Assembly (NCBI GenBank): GCA_030272155.1
Contig: CP126202.1
Coordinates: 868,001-932,000, forward strand
Source: Tetradesmus obliquus
Lineage: Eukaryota; Chlorophyta; Chlorophyceae; Sphaeropleales; Scenedesmaceae
Length of the DNA: 64,000 nt
Direction: 5' to 3'
Shown here: one piece after another, positions 9,620 through 20,700 of the stretch
Numbering within the stretch: position 1 is the first letter of the stretch
Layout of the letters: each line of letters begins with the position of its first letter
Translations under genes and position numbers: made by a program
The notes under the pieces: model-generated
Databases searched by the model: none
Told to the model about the DNA's origin: nothing
The model's input: only the letters and a program-made list of their open reading frames with translations

Positions 9620-11941
9620 ATGTTGATGAACGCACACGAGCTCCGATGCAGTTCACAAAACGCGAGGGATAACTTAGAGGCGGAGCTCAATAGGTGCGAA
9701 TGTGCTGCTGCGTCGTTAGGGTGGACCAGCAGAAGAGCTGTAGCTGCTGTCTTCTGCCAGGTGTATCAGCAGTCCAATTGAGGCAGCAGCTGTTCGTGGC
9801 TTGCCATGGATAAGACTGCTGATACATGAAACACTGAAACAGTATCGCATGCCTGCTGCTGAAATACTGCTACTGTAGTACTGCTGCGATGCCACGGCAG
9901 AGCATGCTGACATCAACAAGGCAGCAGCAGTACCACTGGGATACAAACCTTTCTGCTGCTTTTGATTTGCCCACTGTTTGCATGCACCTTGCTCACGGTT
10001 CCTGCAGGGGCGCTGCTGAGGGCTACAGGGATGTTGAGCTGCTGGCCTCACTGCGCAGCATGGTTGACTCCCTCACAGAGGAGCTGCGCCTGGTTGACCC
10101 AGCAGCCAAGCGGCAGCGCACCAACAGCAACCGCGCAGAATCATCCACCAAAGCAGGTGACAGCCGGCAAGCTGTGTTGCAAATGCTTGCAGGAAACGTG
10201 CACATAGCTCTATATGTGCCATGCAATTGGGTTGGTTGGATGCAGCTGCCAGCGCAGTGCGCCGCAGGACGCCACACCAGCTGCCTGCTGCACCAAGTCC
10301 CAGCAACGTGCACCCCGGCAAAAGACATGCAGAAGAAACCAAAGCCCTGTGCGTGCCGTGCTTGCAACAGCCCCGCACCCAAACCCTGTACTTGCGTGCT
10401 TGCAGGACCGCTGCACCCAGATCCCTCTACATGCGGTGCTTGCAGGAAACTCTGCACTCAAATGCATGTCCATACTGTACTTGCAGGCCCCCCGCACCCC
10501 CCTCCACACATGCCAGCGCCCAGAGCAGCAGCCCGCAGCATGCTGGGACGTGCAGGCTGCTACGCCAAGCCCACCCCGCCAGCTTCAAAGCAGCCTAAGA
10601 TCGACAAGCAAATGAAGACGCTGAGCTGCTGGCCCTGCTGGGGCCTGGGGCTGCTGATGGCAGCTATGAGGCGCGCCGGCTGCAGGCGCTGCAGGTGCTG
10701 GCGGTGCGCTCAGGCGTCATGCAGAAGGAGCAGCAGGTGAGGCAAATGCATACAATTGTATGCAAGCACGTGTGGAACGCAACACAACGCTTGCAGCAGC
10801 CAGCCAGCAAGCTGTAGCTTGGAGGTGCTTGTCCTGCTTGAACAGTACTCCTGCAAGCCTTCCAGCCAGGCACTGGCCCCGCTAGAAAAAAGATTTTCAT
10901 ACATACTGCTGCTGTTGCTGATCCTGCAGGCTGGCATTGTAGAGGCCCCCAACGCATTGCCGCACATCACGGTGCTGCTGTACCATGAGGAGGTGGCCAT
11001 GCGCCGCGCAGCAGCCACATGCCTGGGCAACCTCACTGAGCACCAGACAAGGCTTGGGGCCGCACAGGTGCAGCTGCTGTGGTCTTACGATGTACTGCCA
11101 GCAAGGATCAGATGAGTGTGACACCAGGCGTAACTGCCAGCATCTTGTGCATGGTCTCATAGGTGCGTTCGCATGCCTATGCAATGCAGACTACCAGCAT
11201 GTGACCTGCATGTGAGTGCCTGGCAGCGTTGCTGCAGGACTCCTGCAAGCTGGCGCGCATGTCGTGCTTTGACATGCCAATGTAACATGCCTGTGTGTCA
11301 CTGACACATGATGCTGCTGCTGCAGGGCGTGCTGGCAGGCTTGGCCGCGCTGCTGCAGGACTCCTGCAGGCTGAAAATGGTGCTTAGGCAGCATGGCAGG
11401 CCGTGCGTCCAAGCTCTTGCCTCACTAGTGAATCTGCCTGCTTGTCATGCTGCTGCTGCAGGGTGTGCTGGCAGGCCTGGCCACACTGCTGCAGGACTCC
11501 TGCAGGCTGGCGCGCATGGAGGCGGTGCGCGCGCTGCTCAAGCTCACCAAGCAGCACGCAGCAAATTTGGCGCTGCTGCAAGCAATCCCCAACATCCAGC
11601 CAGCAGTGGAGGCAGCGCTGGCCAGTGAGCGGGGCGCCCCGTCTGTGGGGGGTGAGAATGGCAAGAAGGCGGAGTGCAGGAAGGCGGTGCAGCTGGGCAA
11701 CAAGCTGCTGAAGCGGTTGCAGGGGCGGGAGGACGAGGGCAGGGAGCGCACTGCGCTGCTGGCGGAGCGGCGGCGAATGGTTGAGGAGATGCGTCAGGCG
11801 GCGGTTGCTGAGCTTGCGGCCCGCGCGGCGCGGAGGCAGATGATCCAGGCACAACAGGAACAGCAGCAGCAGCAGCAGCAGGCAGCTCAGGCGGGTCCCG
11901 CAGCTCAGGCAGCACCAGCAGCTCAGGCAGCTCACGCTTGA
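9620..11941 (+). CDS. Armadillo-repeat protein
   Basis: Proposed exons: a first exon from ATG 9620 to about 9760 (its join to the next is not in phase as drawn, so it is tentative), about 10008-10156 (GYRDVELLASLRSMVDSLTEE), about 10619-10736 (DAELLALLGPGAAD...SGVMQKEQQ), 10930-11067 (ALPHITVLLYHEEVAMRRAA), and 11462-11941. The last three join in phase. The segments AMRRAAATCLGNLTEHQTRL and VLAGLATLLQDSCRLARMEA with AVRALLKLTKQHAANLALL have the three-helix ARM pattern. A charged helix follows (LAERRRMVEEMRQAAVAELA), then a Gln/Ala-rich tail. ARM arrays are protein-binding scaffolds; partner and compartment cannot be told. A TGTAA signal lies at about 12264. Confidence 0.65.
10165..10520 (+). 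repeat. Degenerate ~55-bp tandem repeat rich in acceptor-like CTTGCAG
   Basis: Within an ARM-gene intron, CTTGCAGGA(A/C)...TGCAC-type units recur at about 10187, 10305, 10360, 10405, 10437 and 10482, each with a pyrimidine-rich run before CTTGCAG. The units look like repeated copies of an intron end. Fully open frames across the region are a by-product of the composition. Confidence 0.6.
11210..11385 (+). repeat. Two acceptor-side echoes of the last ARM exon
   Basis: Copies of the exon start coding for GVLAGLAALLQDSCRL lie at about 11217-11265 (partial, within TGCCTGGCAGCGTTGCTGCA) and 11325-11382, before the working exon at 11462. The second has a perfect CTGCTGCTGCAG acceptor and stays in frame for about 17 codons. 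Confidence 0.8.
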
Positions 11942-12260
11942 GATGCTTGGTGTCATGTGGGGCTCATACGGCGCAGTAGCGGCAGCGGCAGCAGGAGGCG
12001 TGCACAGGCGGAACTGGCAGCGTGGGTGCAGAGGATGTAGGCAGTTCAGGCACCTCCCGCAGCTCAGGCTTGAAGTGCTTAATGCTGTGTGTATTGTGCG
12101 GGGATTGCAACTGTCACAGAGACTATGTACGAGGGAAAGATGAGATGGCGGCGTGGATGCAGAGGCTGTGGGCGCGGCAGCCGTTGGTGGCTCATTTGGC
12201 TCCGGCAGCTTAGGCTTGCAGTGCTCAGTGTTGTGCCGCAACCACAGGTCCTGCTTACAT
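11942..12260 (+). repeat. 3'-flank echoes of the ARM gene end
   Basis: The sequence around the stop (CAGCTCACGCTTGAGATGCT) recurs as CAGCTCAGGCTTGAAGTGCT at about 12059 and CAGCTTAGGCTTGCAGTGCT at about 12206. Each is preceded by a related Ala-codon-rich stretch. These are terminal-exon echoes outside the coding frame. Confidence 0.65.
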
Positions 12261-12530
12261 GTTGTAAAATGCAAACTCACCCTTTACAACCCACAGTGTG
12301 GGGATTTTGCAGGGCTCCTCAATGGCTCCTCTGTCACGTATACGTGGCCTATGTAAGAGCCTGTCCGGACAGGAGGATCCTCCTCAGTTGTCCATTATGG
12401 TTGTTGTGGTTTGTTTACCAATGCAACACAGTGTCAAACTGACTTTAACTCTTTAAATTCTGCACCAGCAGCTGTCGTACAGTTACAACTGCATGATCAT
12501 AACCCCACATTGTTTCAATAGGACACAATA

Positions 12531-12600
12531 CATTACATGCTCCACTCAACCAAGGAGTGGGAACCCCTATCAGGAGCCGACGAGACGCTCAAAGGGAGAA
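12531..12600 (-). mobile_element. LINE 3' tail, 5'-truncated, antisense to the top strand
   Basis: The reverse complement reads GAGCGTCTCGTCGGCTCCTG, then a GGTTCCCACTCC block, then GAGTGGAGCATGTAATG. It matches the end of the longer LINE copy at 23745-24207 (ORF end plus tail). It lies about 600 bp downstream of the stop of the large minus-strand gene (13203) and in that gene's sense orientation. I found no TTACA (minus-strand TGTAA) between 13203 and this tail, so it carries the first poly(A) signal for that gene. Confidence 0.75.
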
Positions 12601-12974
12601 TGAAAGAGACTGTACATCAGCCAGACGGCATCATACGCAGCATTTCAGGAAGTGAGCTTGTTTTCAATACACCTGTTCTGGATGAGACCCACAGGCAACA
12701 CATGTCAAAGGCTGGTGGTTGTTGCGGTGTGCAGCGGCTGGCTGGCCGCCAAGCAAGCTGCGGCATGAGAAAGTGCTGTGCGCAAGGGACGTCATCTAAC
12801 CATCATCATTATGACTAAACCGACGTTCTTTGATCTGGCAGCTGCAGCATACGCATGCGGTGCAAGATGTAAAGATGGACAGTCTAGCATGAAAAATGCA
12901 AATTTGCGCAATGTATGGGCGGCAGACTGCTGCCTTCACTGACAACCTTCTCCACGCTGTAGCTCACCCAGTAG

Positions 12975-13112
12975 AATTGGGAAGTGGCAATGCAAAACTT
13001 CCCAGTACTATTCAGAAGTGGCAATGCAAAACTTCCCAGTAGTATTCAAAAGTGGCAATGCATAACTTCCCAGTAGTATTCAAAAGTGGCAATGCAAAAC
13101 TTCCAACAACTT
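12975..13112. repeat. 33/34-bp minisatellite, four copies
   Basis: Four tandem units of the type AGTGGCAATGCAAAACTTCC plus CAGTAGTATTCAA, with a few substitutions, lie in the 3' flank of the large minus-strand gene. No coding meaning is apparent. Confidence 0.9.
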
Positions 13113-13202
13113 TGATACTTGCACGGCTGTTCTGAACACCTTTGTTGCACGACCTGGTGTGCTGCTTGTGATCTGAAACTATCATTGCAACCCATCGAGG
13201 GG

Positions 13203-14077
13203 TCACACGCAGAGAGGGTCACCAGCATCATTGATAGCAAGGCCCAACGGCGGCATCCTCTTCCGTGAATTGGCCTCAAAATCCGCCTTCGTTTCAGCGC
13301 TGATGAGCTCGTTGACATTGCCCTGCAGCAGCAGGCACTGCAGCTTGAAGTCTGGTCCTGCCAGGAAATCCCAGTTGACCGGTACCGAGCCTGCAAAAAA
13401 TGCCCACAGCAGGAATACAGTGCCTGAGAAGTGAGCCACATAACTTGGAACAAAATGCAACAAAAGCATTGGGGTTGCCATTCAGATGATACACGTTGTA
13501 AGCAGCTGCAGGGTCAACTCTTCTAGCATGATGACTTGTGCATTCGGGATTGTTCTCGTCGCGCATTGCACATGCACATCTGTGAAATAGACGTTTGCAG
13601 CTCTGCTGGAGCCCCATGTCTATGCACGGCGTTCATGGACGCATAGTGCATGGCAGCAGATCCAGCTGCACCAGCAGTAACATCCCATCTTGACTCAGTA
13701 TACTACGCAGCTGCGGTGCAGTGCAGCTGCAATTGAGGCGCTGCAGAAGTCACTGTGTGGCTTGCACTGCATGCTGCATGCACCTGTTAACATGGAGTTT
13801 GCAGAGTTTCAAAGCATGCACAGCAAACGGATCAAGTTCAGTTCACGTATCATCTGTGAGTTGGTTGCTGCTGACATCAAGCACTGCCAGCTGCCTCAAG
13901 CTGACACAGGGGCCAGGCAGCTGGCCTTGAAGCCGGTTGCGGCCGAGCCGCAGGACTGTCAAGCGCGTCAGTGTGGCGTAAAAAGTGGGCAGTGAGCCTG
14001 TCAGCATGTTGTCGGAAACATCGATAACCTGCAGCAGTGACAGCGGCAGCAGCAGCAGCAGCAGCAGCACCAGCGGC

Positions 14078-14123
<46 letters not shown>

Positions 14124-17100
14124 AGCACTGCTGGCTGAGTTTGCTGGTCTGCATGCACACACCAAGACGTGCACATGTGCAAAGCAACACTTGAGTCACT
14201 GTACATTAGTTCCAACTTCAAAATGCCAAGCGCACTCGTGAGTTCTCACAACATGACGCATCGGGTGTTGTATGTCATACAAACTTCAATTGATGAGGTC
14301 GGAACTGGCTGGCTGCACAGCGCCCCTGGAGTTGCTTCAGTTTGGCATAACTGGCAGGCAGCTGGCCCTGCAACGCGTTGCCGCTCAGCAGCAGCCTCTG
14401 CAACTTTGTCAGGCCCAGTGCATCAGCAGGACTGCTGCTCAGTGCTGCCACTGCTCGCTGTGCTGCTGCCTGCCGATGCTGGCGAGTCGGGGTGTGTGCT
14501 GTGCGGATGCTTCCTAGTAGCATGCTGACACTGCTTCTGCGGCTGAGCTTGGAATGCATCTTGCCAGTGTCTGCTGCTGCTGCTGCTGCTGCTGCAACTG
14601 GTTGCACGGCCCCGATCATCACCGCTGAGTCATCGAGTGCCTGTTGTGCCTCTCTCTGAGCGACGGCAGCCTTTGCAGCAGCAGCAATGCTGCGTGCGCG
14701 GACTGCTTTCACGGCCGTCGGGTCGGCATACTCTGGAGGCAGGGTGCCGGTGATGCCGCTGCCTGTGATTTCTAGCACTTCCAGGTTTGTGAGCATCCTG
14801 CAAACAGGCCATGCGCATGCAGCGATGGCAGCAGATGCGTGTGTTTTGGCACAGTACACCCGTGCTTTGACCCACATATGCGCCGCGGTTCTACTTGTTG
14901 CACAATACGTTCAACTCCGCTGCATGTTGCCGGCTGCCCGATTGCGATCTGCATGCAACGGCAACACAGCCACCGTGCACTGCCAACTGCAGCAGAGACA
15001 AGAGTTGCAGGCGCAGTGCCCTGCACCTCCATCACCACACGTTTAAGCAGCACATGCGAATGTGGCAGGTACAAACCTTTAACCTTTGATGGCCTGTAAT
15101 TAGGCCTGCGGCATCATTGCACCCACCTGAACTTGACTGTCAAGGGCCCTGTCAGCCGACACCAATCACCCGCCTACAGCTACATGCTGCAGCCTTACGC
15201 GTACGCCTGCGCTCACACATGTAACCTGCAAAGTCTCTGACAGCTGTCAGCAGCTCACCCGTGCTCCACTGGCAGCGTCCCTGTCAGCCCACACCAATCA
15301 CCCGCCTACAGCTACCACTATACATGCTGCAGCCGTACGCGTACGCCTGCGCTCACAACAACAAGTAACCTGCAAAGTATCTGCCATTGCACTCACCCGA
15401 ATTCGACTGGCTGCGTCCCTGTCAGCCCACACCAATCACCCGCCTACAGCTACATTGACAACAAGCTGCAGCCTTACGCGTGCGCCTGCGCTCACAACAT
15501 GCAACCTGCAAAGTCTCTCTCAGCAGCTCACCCGTACTACTGGCAGCGTCCCTGTCAGCTGACTCCTATCACCTACCAGTGAGTGAGTGAGTGGCCACCC
15601 AGGCCGCTCTGCAGCGCCTGGGTAAGTTAAGGCTGGAGAGAGGGTGTGTGCGGCCAGGGCGGCGCCCCTGGGCTCCACACCCCCTACCTGGACCCACCTA
15701 CAGCTACATGCTGCAGCCTAACGCGTACCATTGCACCCACAACTCACCCGTACTCCACTGGCAGCGTCCCTGTCAGCCCTCTGCAATCAGCCGCCCTTAG
15801 CTCCCGCAGCTGCTGCAGCGAAGCAAAGCTGCCAGGCAACGCCCTCTGCCTAAACCCTAAACCCTAACTCACCCGAACTCGACTGGCAGCGTCCCTGTCA
15901 GCCCTGGGCAAGCCGCCGCCCGCAGCTCCCGCAGCTGCTGCAGTGAAGCAAAGCTGCCAGGCAACGCCCTCTGCTTCAACCCTAAACCCTAACTCACCCG
16001 AACTCCACTGGCAGCATCCCTGTCAGCCCTGGGCAAACCTCCAGCACATGTCTGTGTGGCAGGTGCGAATCTCCAAATCTTTGACAGCCTGCACCAGGCC
16101 TGCTGCATCATTGCACTCACCCGAACTCCACTGGCAGTGATCCTGTCAGCCCTTTGCAATCGGCCGCGTGCAGCTCCCGCAGCTGCTGCAGTGACGCAAA
16201 GCTGCCAGGCAACGTGCCGCCGATGCCGCTGCCCGACACTTGCAGCACCCTCAAATCAATCAGCCCGGCCCAGCGATCTGGCAGCTGCCCCACTATTGCT
16301 GAGCTCTTGCTGATGTCCAAGTGCTGCAGCTTGGGAAACGCATCGAGGCCTGTTCCAGTGGCGTCACTTAGGTTGCCAGTCAGACCGAGGCCGGAGAGCA
16401 CTAGCACTTGCAGGTTGTCTAGAGGTGAGATGAGGCCCGTTATGTCAGCGAAAGTGAGTGATGATAACTGGCCGTCTAGGCCCAAGGCGGTGAGATTGAG
16501 GCCGCTGACGCGGTAGCTTGCATCGCAGGAGATACCGGCCCATACGCGGCAGAAGCGCGGAGGGGTGTTGGGACCTGCATGTGCACAGAAAGTTGCCAGT
16601 CAGACCTAGGCCGGAGAGCACCAGCACTTGCAGGTTATCTAGATGTAGACACCTCTGGAGGTGAGATGAGGCCCAAGATGTCTGCGAAAGGGAGTGATGA
16701 CAGCTGGCCGGCTAGGCCCGACATTCTGCAGAAGCGCGGAGGGGTGTTGGGACATGCACGTGCACACAAAGCAAGGCCATGACGCTACACATGCGCAGGT
16801 GCACAGTTGTACCTGCTTCACATGCTAAGAACTCTGCTTACTCCCTCTTAACAGTGCTGCCAAGCACCGTAAGCTGGCACATGTACACCAACTAGCGGCA
16901 CCAAGTCATGTTTGTTGGTGCCTTTGCATGGTGTGCAAATTGCAGCAACCTGCCCCTCCACATGTAGCTGCTGAAATCAAAATGCATGAATGAGTGCCAA
17001 GCTTGCGGCCTAAATATGCTGCTTTACACACAGTGTGCAGTCATAAGTCTGCAATATTTGCTTCAATGGTTCATTGGAACCACATTGCACAACATACCAT

Positions 17101-17738
17101 CCAAGATGGTGCCAGGACCCACATGTAACTATCCTCTCATTGCACAACATGGTACCACGCACCTGCAAAGCCGGGGCTGCCTCCCCAGGTCTGCAGGGCT
17201 TCCGAGCTCGCCCCTACCAGAGACAGAATCACCCCCAGCGTCGCCAGCGTCAGCGCGTCGGACCCCTCTGCGTGCGAGCAGTACGCCGTGTTGTACGTCA
17301 CGTATGCGACGACGCCGTCGGGAACGCAGCCCGAGATGTTGGTGGATGCGATGTGGAGCTGTCCGGTGGAGAAGTGTGCATAGCTGGCTGGAATCGTGCC
17401 TGACAGGTCCAAATTTAAATCAAAATACAGGTCAGCATCTGCAGGGAGGGAGCCCATGCCCAGCTCTGGTGGAAGCGTGCCGGACAGGGTATTGTTGTCC
17501 AGTGCAAGCAGCGCAAGCGAGCTCAGGCCACTCCAAGGAGGGATGGTGCCTGCAGCAGCAGCAGCAGCAGCAGCAGCGGCGGCGGCAGCGGCAGCGGCGG
17601 CGGCAGCGGCGGCGGCGGCGGCGGAGGCGGCGGCAGCGGCGGCGGCATTAGAATTGGTTGGGAACAACATGAAGGAAGTTGGTGTCGAGCGCTAGCAGCG
17701 CAAGCGAGCTCAGGCCACTCCAAGGAGGGATGGTGCCT

Positions 17739-17771
<33 letters not shown>

Positions 17772-20700
17772 GCAGCGGCAGCGGCGGCGGCGTGCGGCGG
17801 CGGCGGCGGCGGCGGCAGCATTAGCATTGGTTGGCAAAAACATGCCCTGCTGTTCTTCTGCTGTTATTGATGGCGCCACAATGCAGATGGCTTTGGCTGA
17901 ACAGCAGCTGCTGTGCAGTCAGCTCACTGTAACAAAACAAGGTTATACTTGCGACTACTTGCCTGTTAGGTAGTTTTCCGTCAAATTTAGCTCTTGCAGG
18001 CTTGGCCAGTCGCCGTACTCAGCCGGCAGCGTTCCCTGGATCCTGCTGCGTGTCAACACCAGCTTCTGCAGGTTGGGTGCAGCAGCTGGCAGGCCCGGCG
18101 GCAGCTGCAGATCTGTATCATGGTGAGGCGCTGTGCTGCTGCACCCGCAGCTCAAGCAGCAGCTGCCATCGCAGTAACTCAGGAGCGCTTCAAACTCCTG
18201 CAAGTGCGGCAGCGCCTGCGCCAGTGCCGGGAGCTGCCTCATATCCAAGCTGACCAACAGAGCTTTGATGGATGTGACGTATTCCACACCGTCCATCACT
18301 TCCACCTTGACCATGATGTGTGGCGCATACACGTTGCCGCCATCACCAGTAGCGCAGCCGTCTGCTCCAGAGTACAGTAGGTAGCTTGACTGCCCGATTT
18401 CAACCAGCGACCCTAGCAGCGCCAGCTTGCTGAGAGCAAAGTCTACCATGCGGTCGTACGCAGGTGACATAGCTCCGTATCGCAGCAGCAGCCGGCCGGT
18501 TGTGTTGAGCGCGCGCACCTGTGTACACAAGCAAAGTTATTGTTGCCAGCAACGCAGGCAGCAATCTGCGCAGTACGAGTGGAGCCCTAACGAGTGTAAA
18601 GTGCTTTACAAGGACAAATAGTTTCGGCTGTTGAACGCATCATCAGGTGCTCCTGACATGCCGAACATGAGTGCTTTGCCGAACATGATAAAATATGTAG
18701 GTTCAGCTATGTGCATTGCAGTAGTGTGTGCAACAGCAGACAGCATGCATGTGGAAGTTCAATGTGCAGTGTCACACGTGCATGTGGAAGTTCAATGTGC
18801 AGTGTCACACGTGCATGTGGAAGTTCAATGTGCAGTGTCACACGTGCATGTGGAAGTTCAATGTGCAGTGTCACACGTGCATGTGGAAGTTCAATGTGCA
18901 GTGTCACACGTGCATGTGGAAGTTCAATGTGCAGTGTCACACGTGCATGTGGAAGTTCAATGTGCACGGTGCACCAGAGGTCCTCCATCAGCTCGAGTGT
19001 ACGCACCTGCGCCCGCTCTTCAGTGATGCTGTCGACTTTGCAGAGCCCTGTCATGCGCGTACCCTTGTACTGCAGGGTAGTGTCGGCGTACAGCGGCGCG
19101 CAGCCCTCAAGGGCAACGTTGCCGTCTAATTTCAGGCCTCTGATGTCTGTTGCGCCCGGCACAATGCCTTTCCACTGCGGGAAGAGGCCCGAGAGCTTGT
19201 TGGAAGATAGGTCGATGAGCTCGATGGCGGGGCGAGTCACGCCTGCAGCTGCGACCATCGCCTGCCAAGCAATCGGCACCTGCATGCAGCAGATGCAAGC
19301 GATGCACATGCGTGATGTGGGTTATGTGATTGAATGCCCAGCTGCTGCGTGCATGTAGCAGTGACAGCAGCGCGCGCTGTGGGTTATGTGTTCGAATGCC
19401 TAGCTGCCGCGTGCACGTAGCAGTGACAGCAGTGCGCGATGTGGGTTATGTGATCGAATGCCTAGCTGCTGCGTGCATGTAGCAGTGACAGCAGCGCGCG
19501 CTGTGGGTTATGTGTTCGAATGCCTAGCTAGGCTATAGCTGCTGCGTGCATGTCCTAGCCTAGTCGCCTAGCAGTGACAGCAGATGCAGCAGCATCTGGC
19601 GCTGGACTGTGGCAGTGGAGCCCATTATAACGCAACACATACAGTGCAACATCTTGCTGTACACCTACTGGTTTACCCGCGGGCAACCACATGCGTGATC
19701 ATTATCTGTAGCATGTGGATATCTGCCGACTAGCGTGATTCAGGAACTGCACCCTCGCATGCCGTGTGCCGCACTTTGCCTGAGCTGCTGCCAGGGATGC
19801 ATGCTGCCGCCGCAGCAGCAGCGGCTGCTAGGCAGCCGTGCTGCTGCTGTCCACTATACATCTGGCTCTTCGTGTGCCGCACCAGCAGCAGCTGCAGCAG
19901 CTCACCTCGCCCGTAAGCATATTGCCAGACACATTCAGCTGCGTCAGCTGCCCCCAGCTGCCTAGCTGCGGCGGCAGCTTGCCAGTCAGCAGGTTGTTCC
20001 CCAGGTCCAGGGTTTGCATGCTTGAGCCACCAGCCCACCACGCTGCAGGCAGCGGCCCTCGAATGCCGCAGGGGGATCCGGTGGGGCTCACAAACTTCCG
20101 ATTTAGCTGAAAAGGCTGGGGGCAGGAGTGACGCAGCGTCAGGCACGATTTTGAGTGCGTCGCACGTCACACATTGCCAGTGGCAGGCAGGGGGCAACAA
20201 TTTACACTCATAGTGCTGAAGTTCAAACTCAAGGTGCAGCCGGGTAGCGTGCTACAGCTGTATATATTATTATCATGTCAAGATAATATAGATGACATCC
20301 TATCTACAGGGATTCAGCAACAAGGGCTGGCAGTATACATACGTACCCGTACAAACAGCAGCTGCAGCTTCTGCAGGCCAGCAATCAGGTGGGTCGGCAG
20401 GGTCCCTGACATGCAGAAGTGCACGATGAACACCTCCCGCAGCTGCTTCAAAGCAGCAAGCTGCCACGGCAGCTGGCCACCATACACCTGCAAGGCAGTG
20501 CCAAAAACAAGCGAGGTGGTTAGTCACATGCTCATTGTGGTCCTGGCACTGAATAGTATACATCTTATAGGTCCTGCAACAGCTGCACCAGACGCGTCCG
20601 AGCAAGACTGCCCTGCGCTGCTGTAGGTACCTGACACTCTGCTTGCCTTACAGATCCGACGTAGTACTGACACTTTGACTATAGACTAAAAAAAGGTGAC

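Noticed and set aside
15847-15992. Chromosome end (telomere)
   Set aside because: Only two to three TTTAGGG-type units at each site, flanked by gene sequence; interstitial.
18711-19358. Plus-strand protein of seven 11-residue repeats
   Set aside because: A 33-bp minisatellite within an intron of the minus-strand gene; openness in several frames follows from the unit length.
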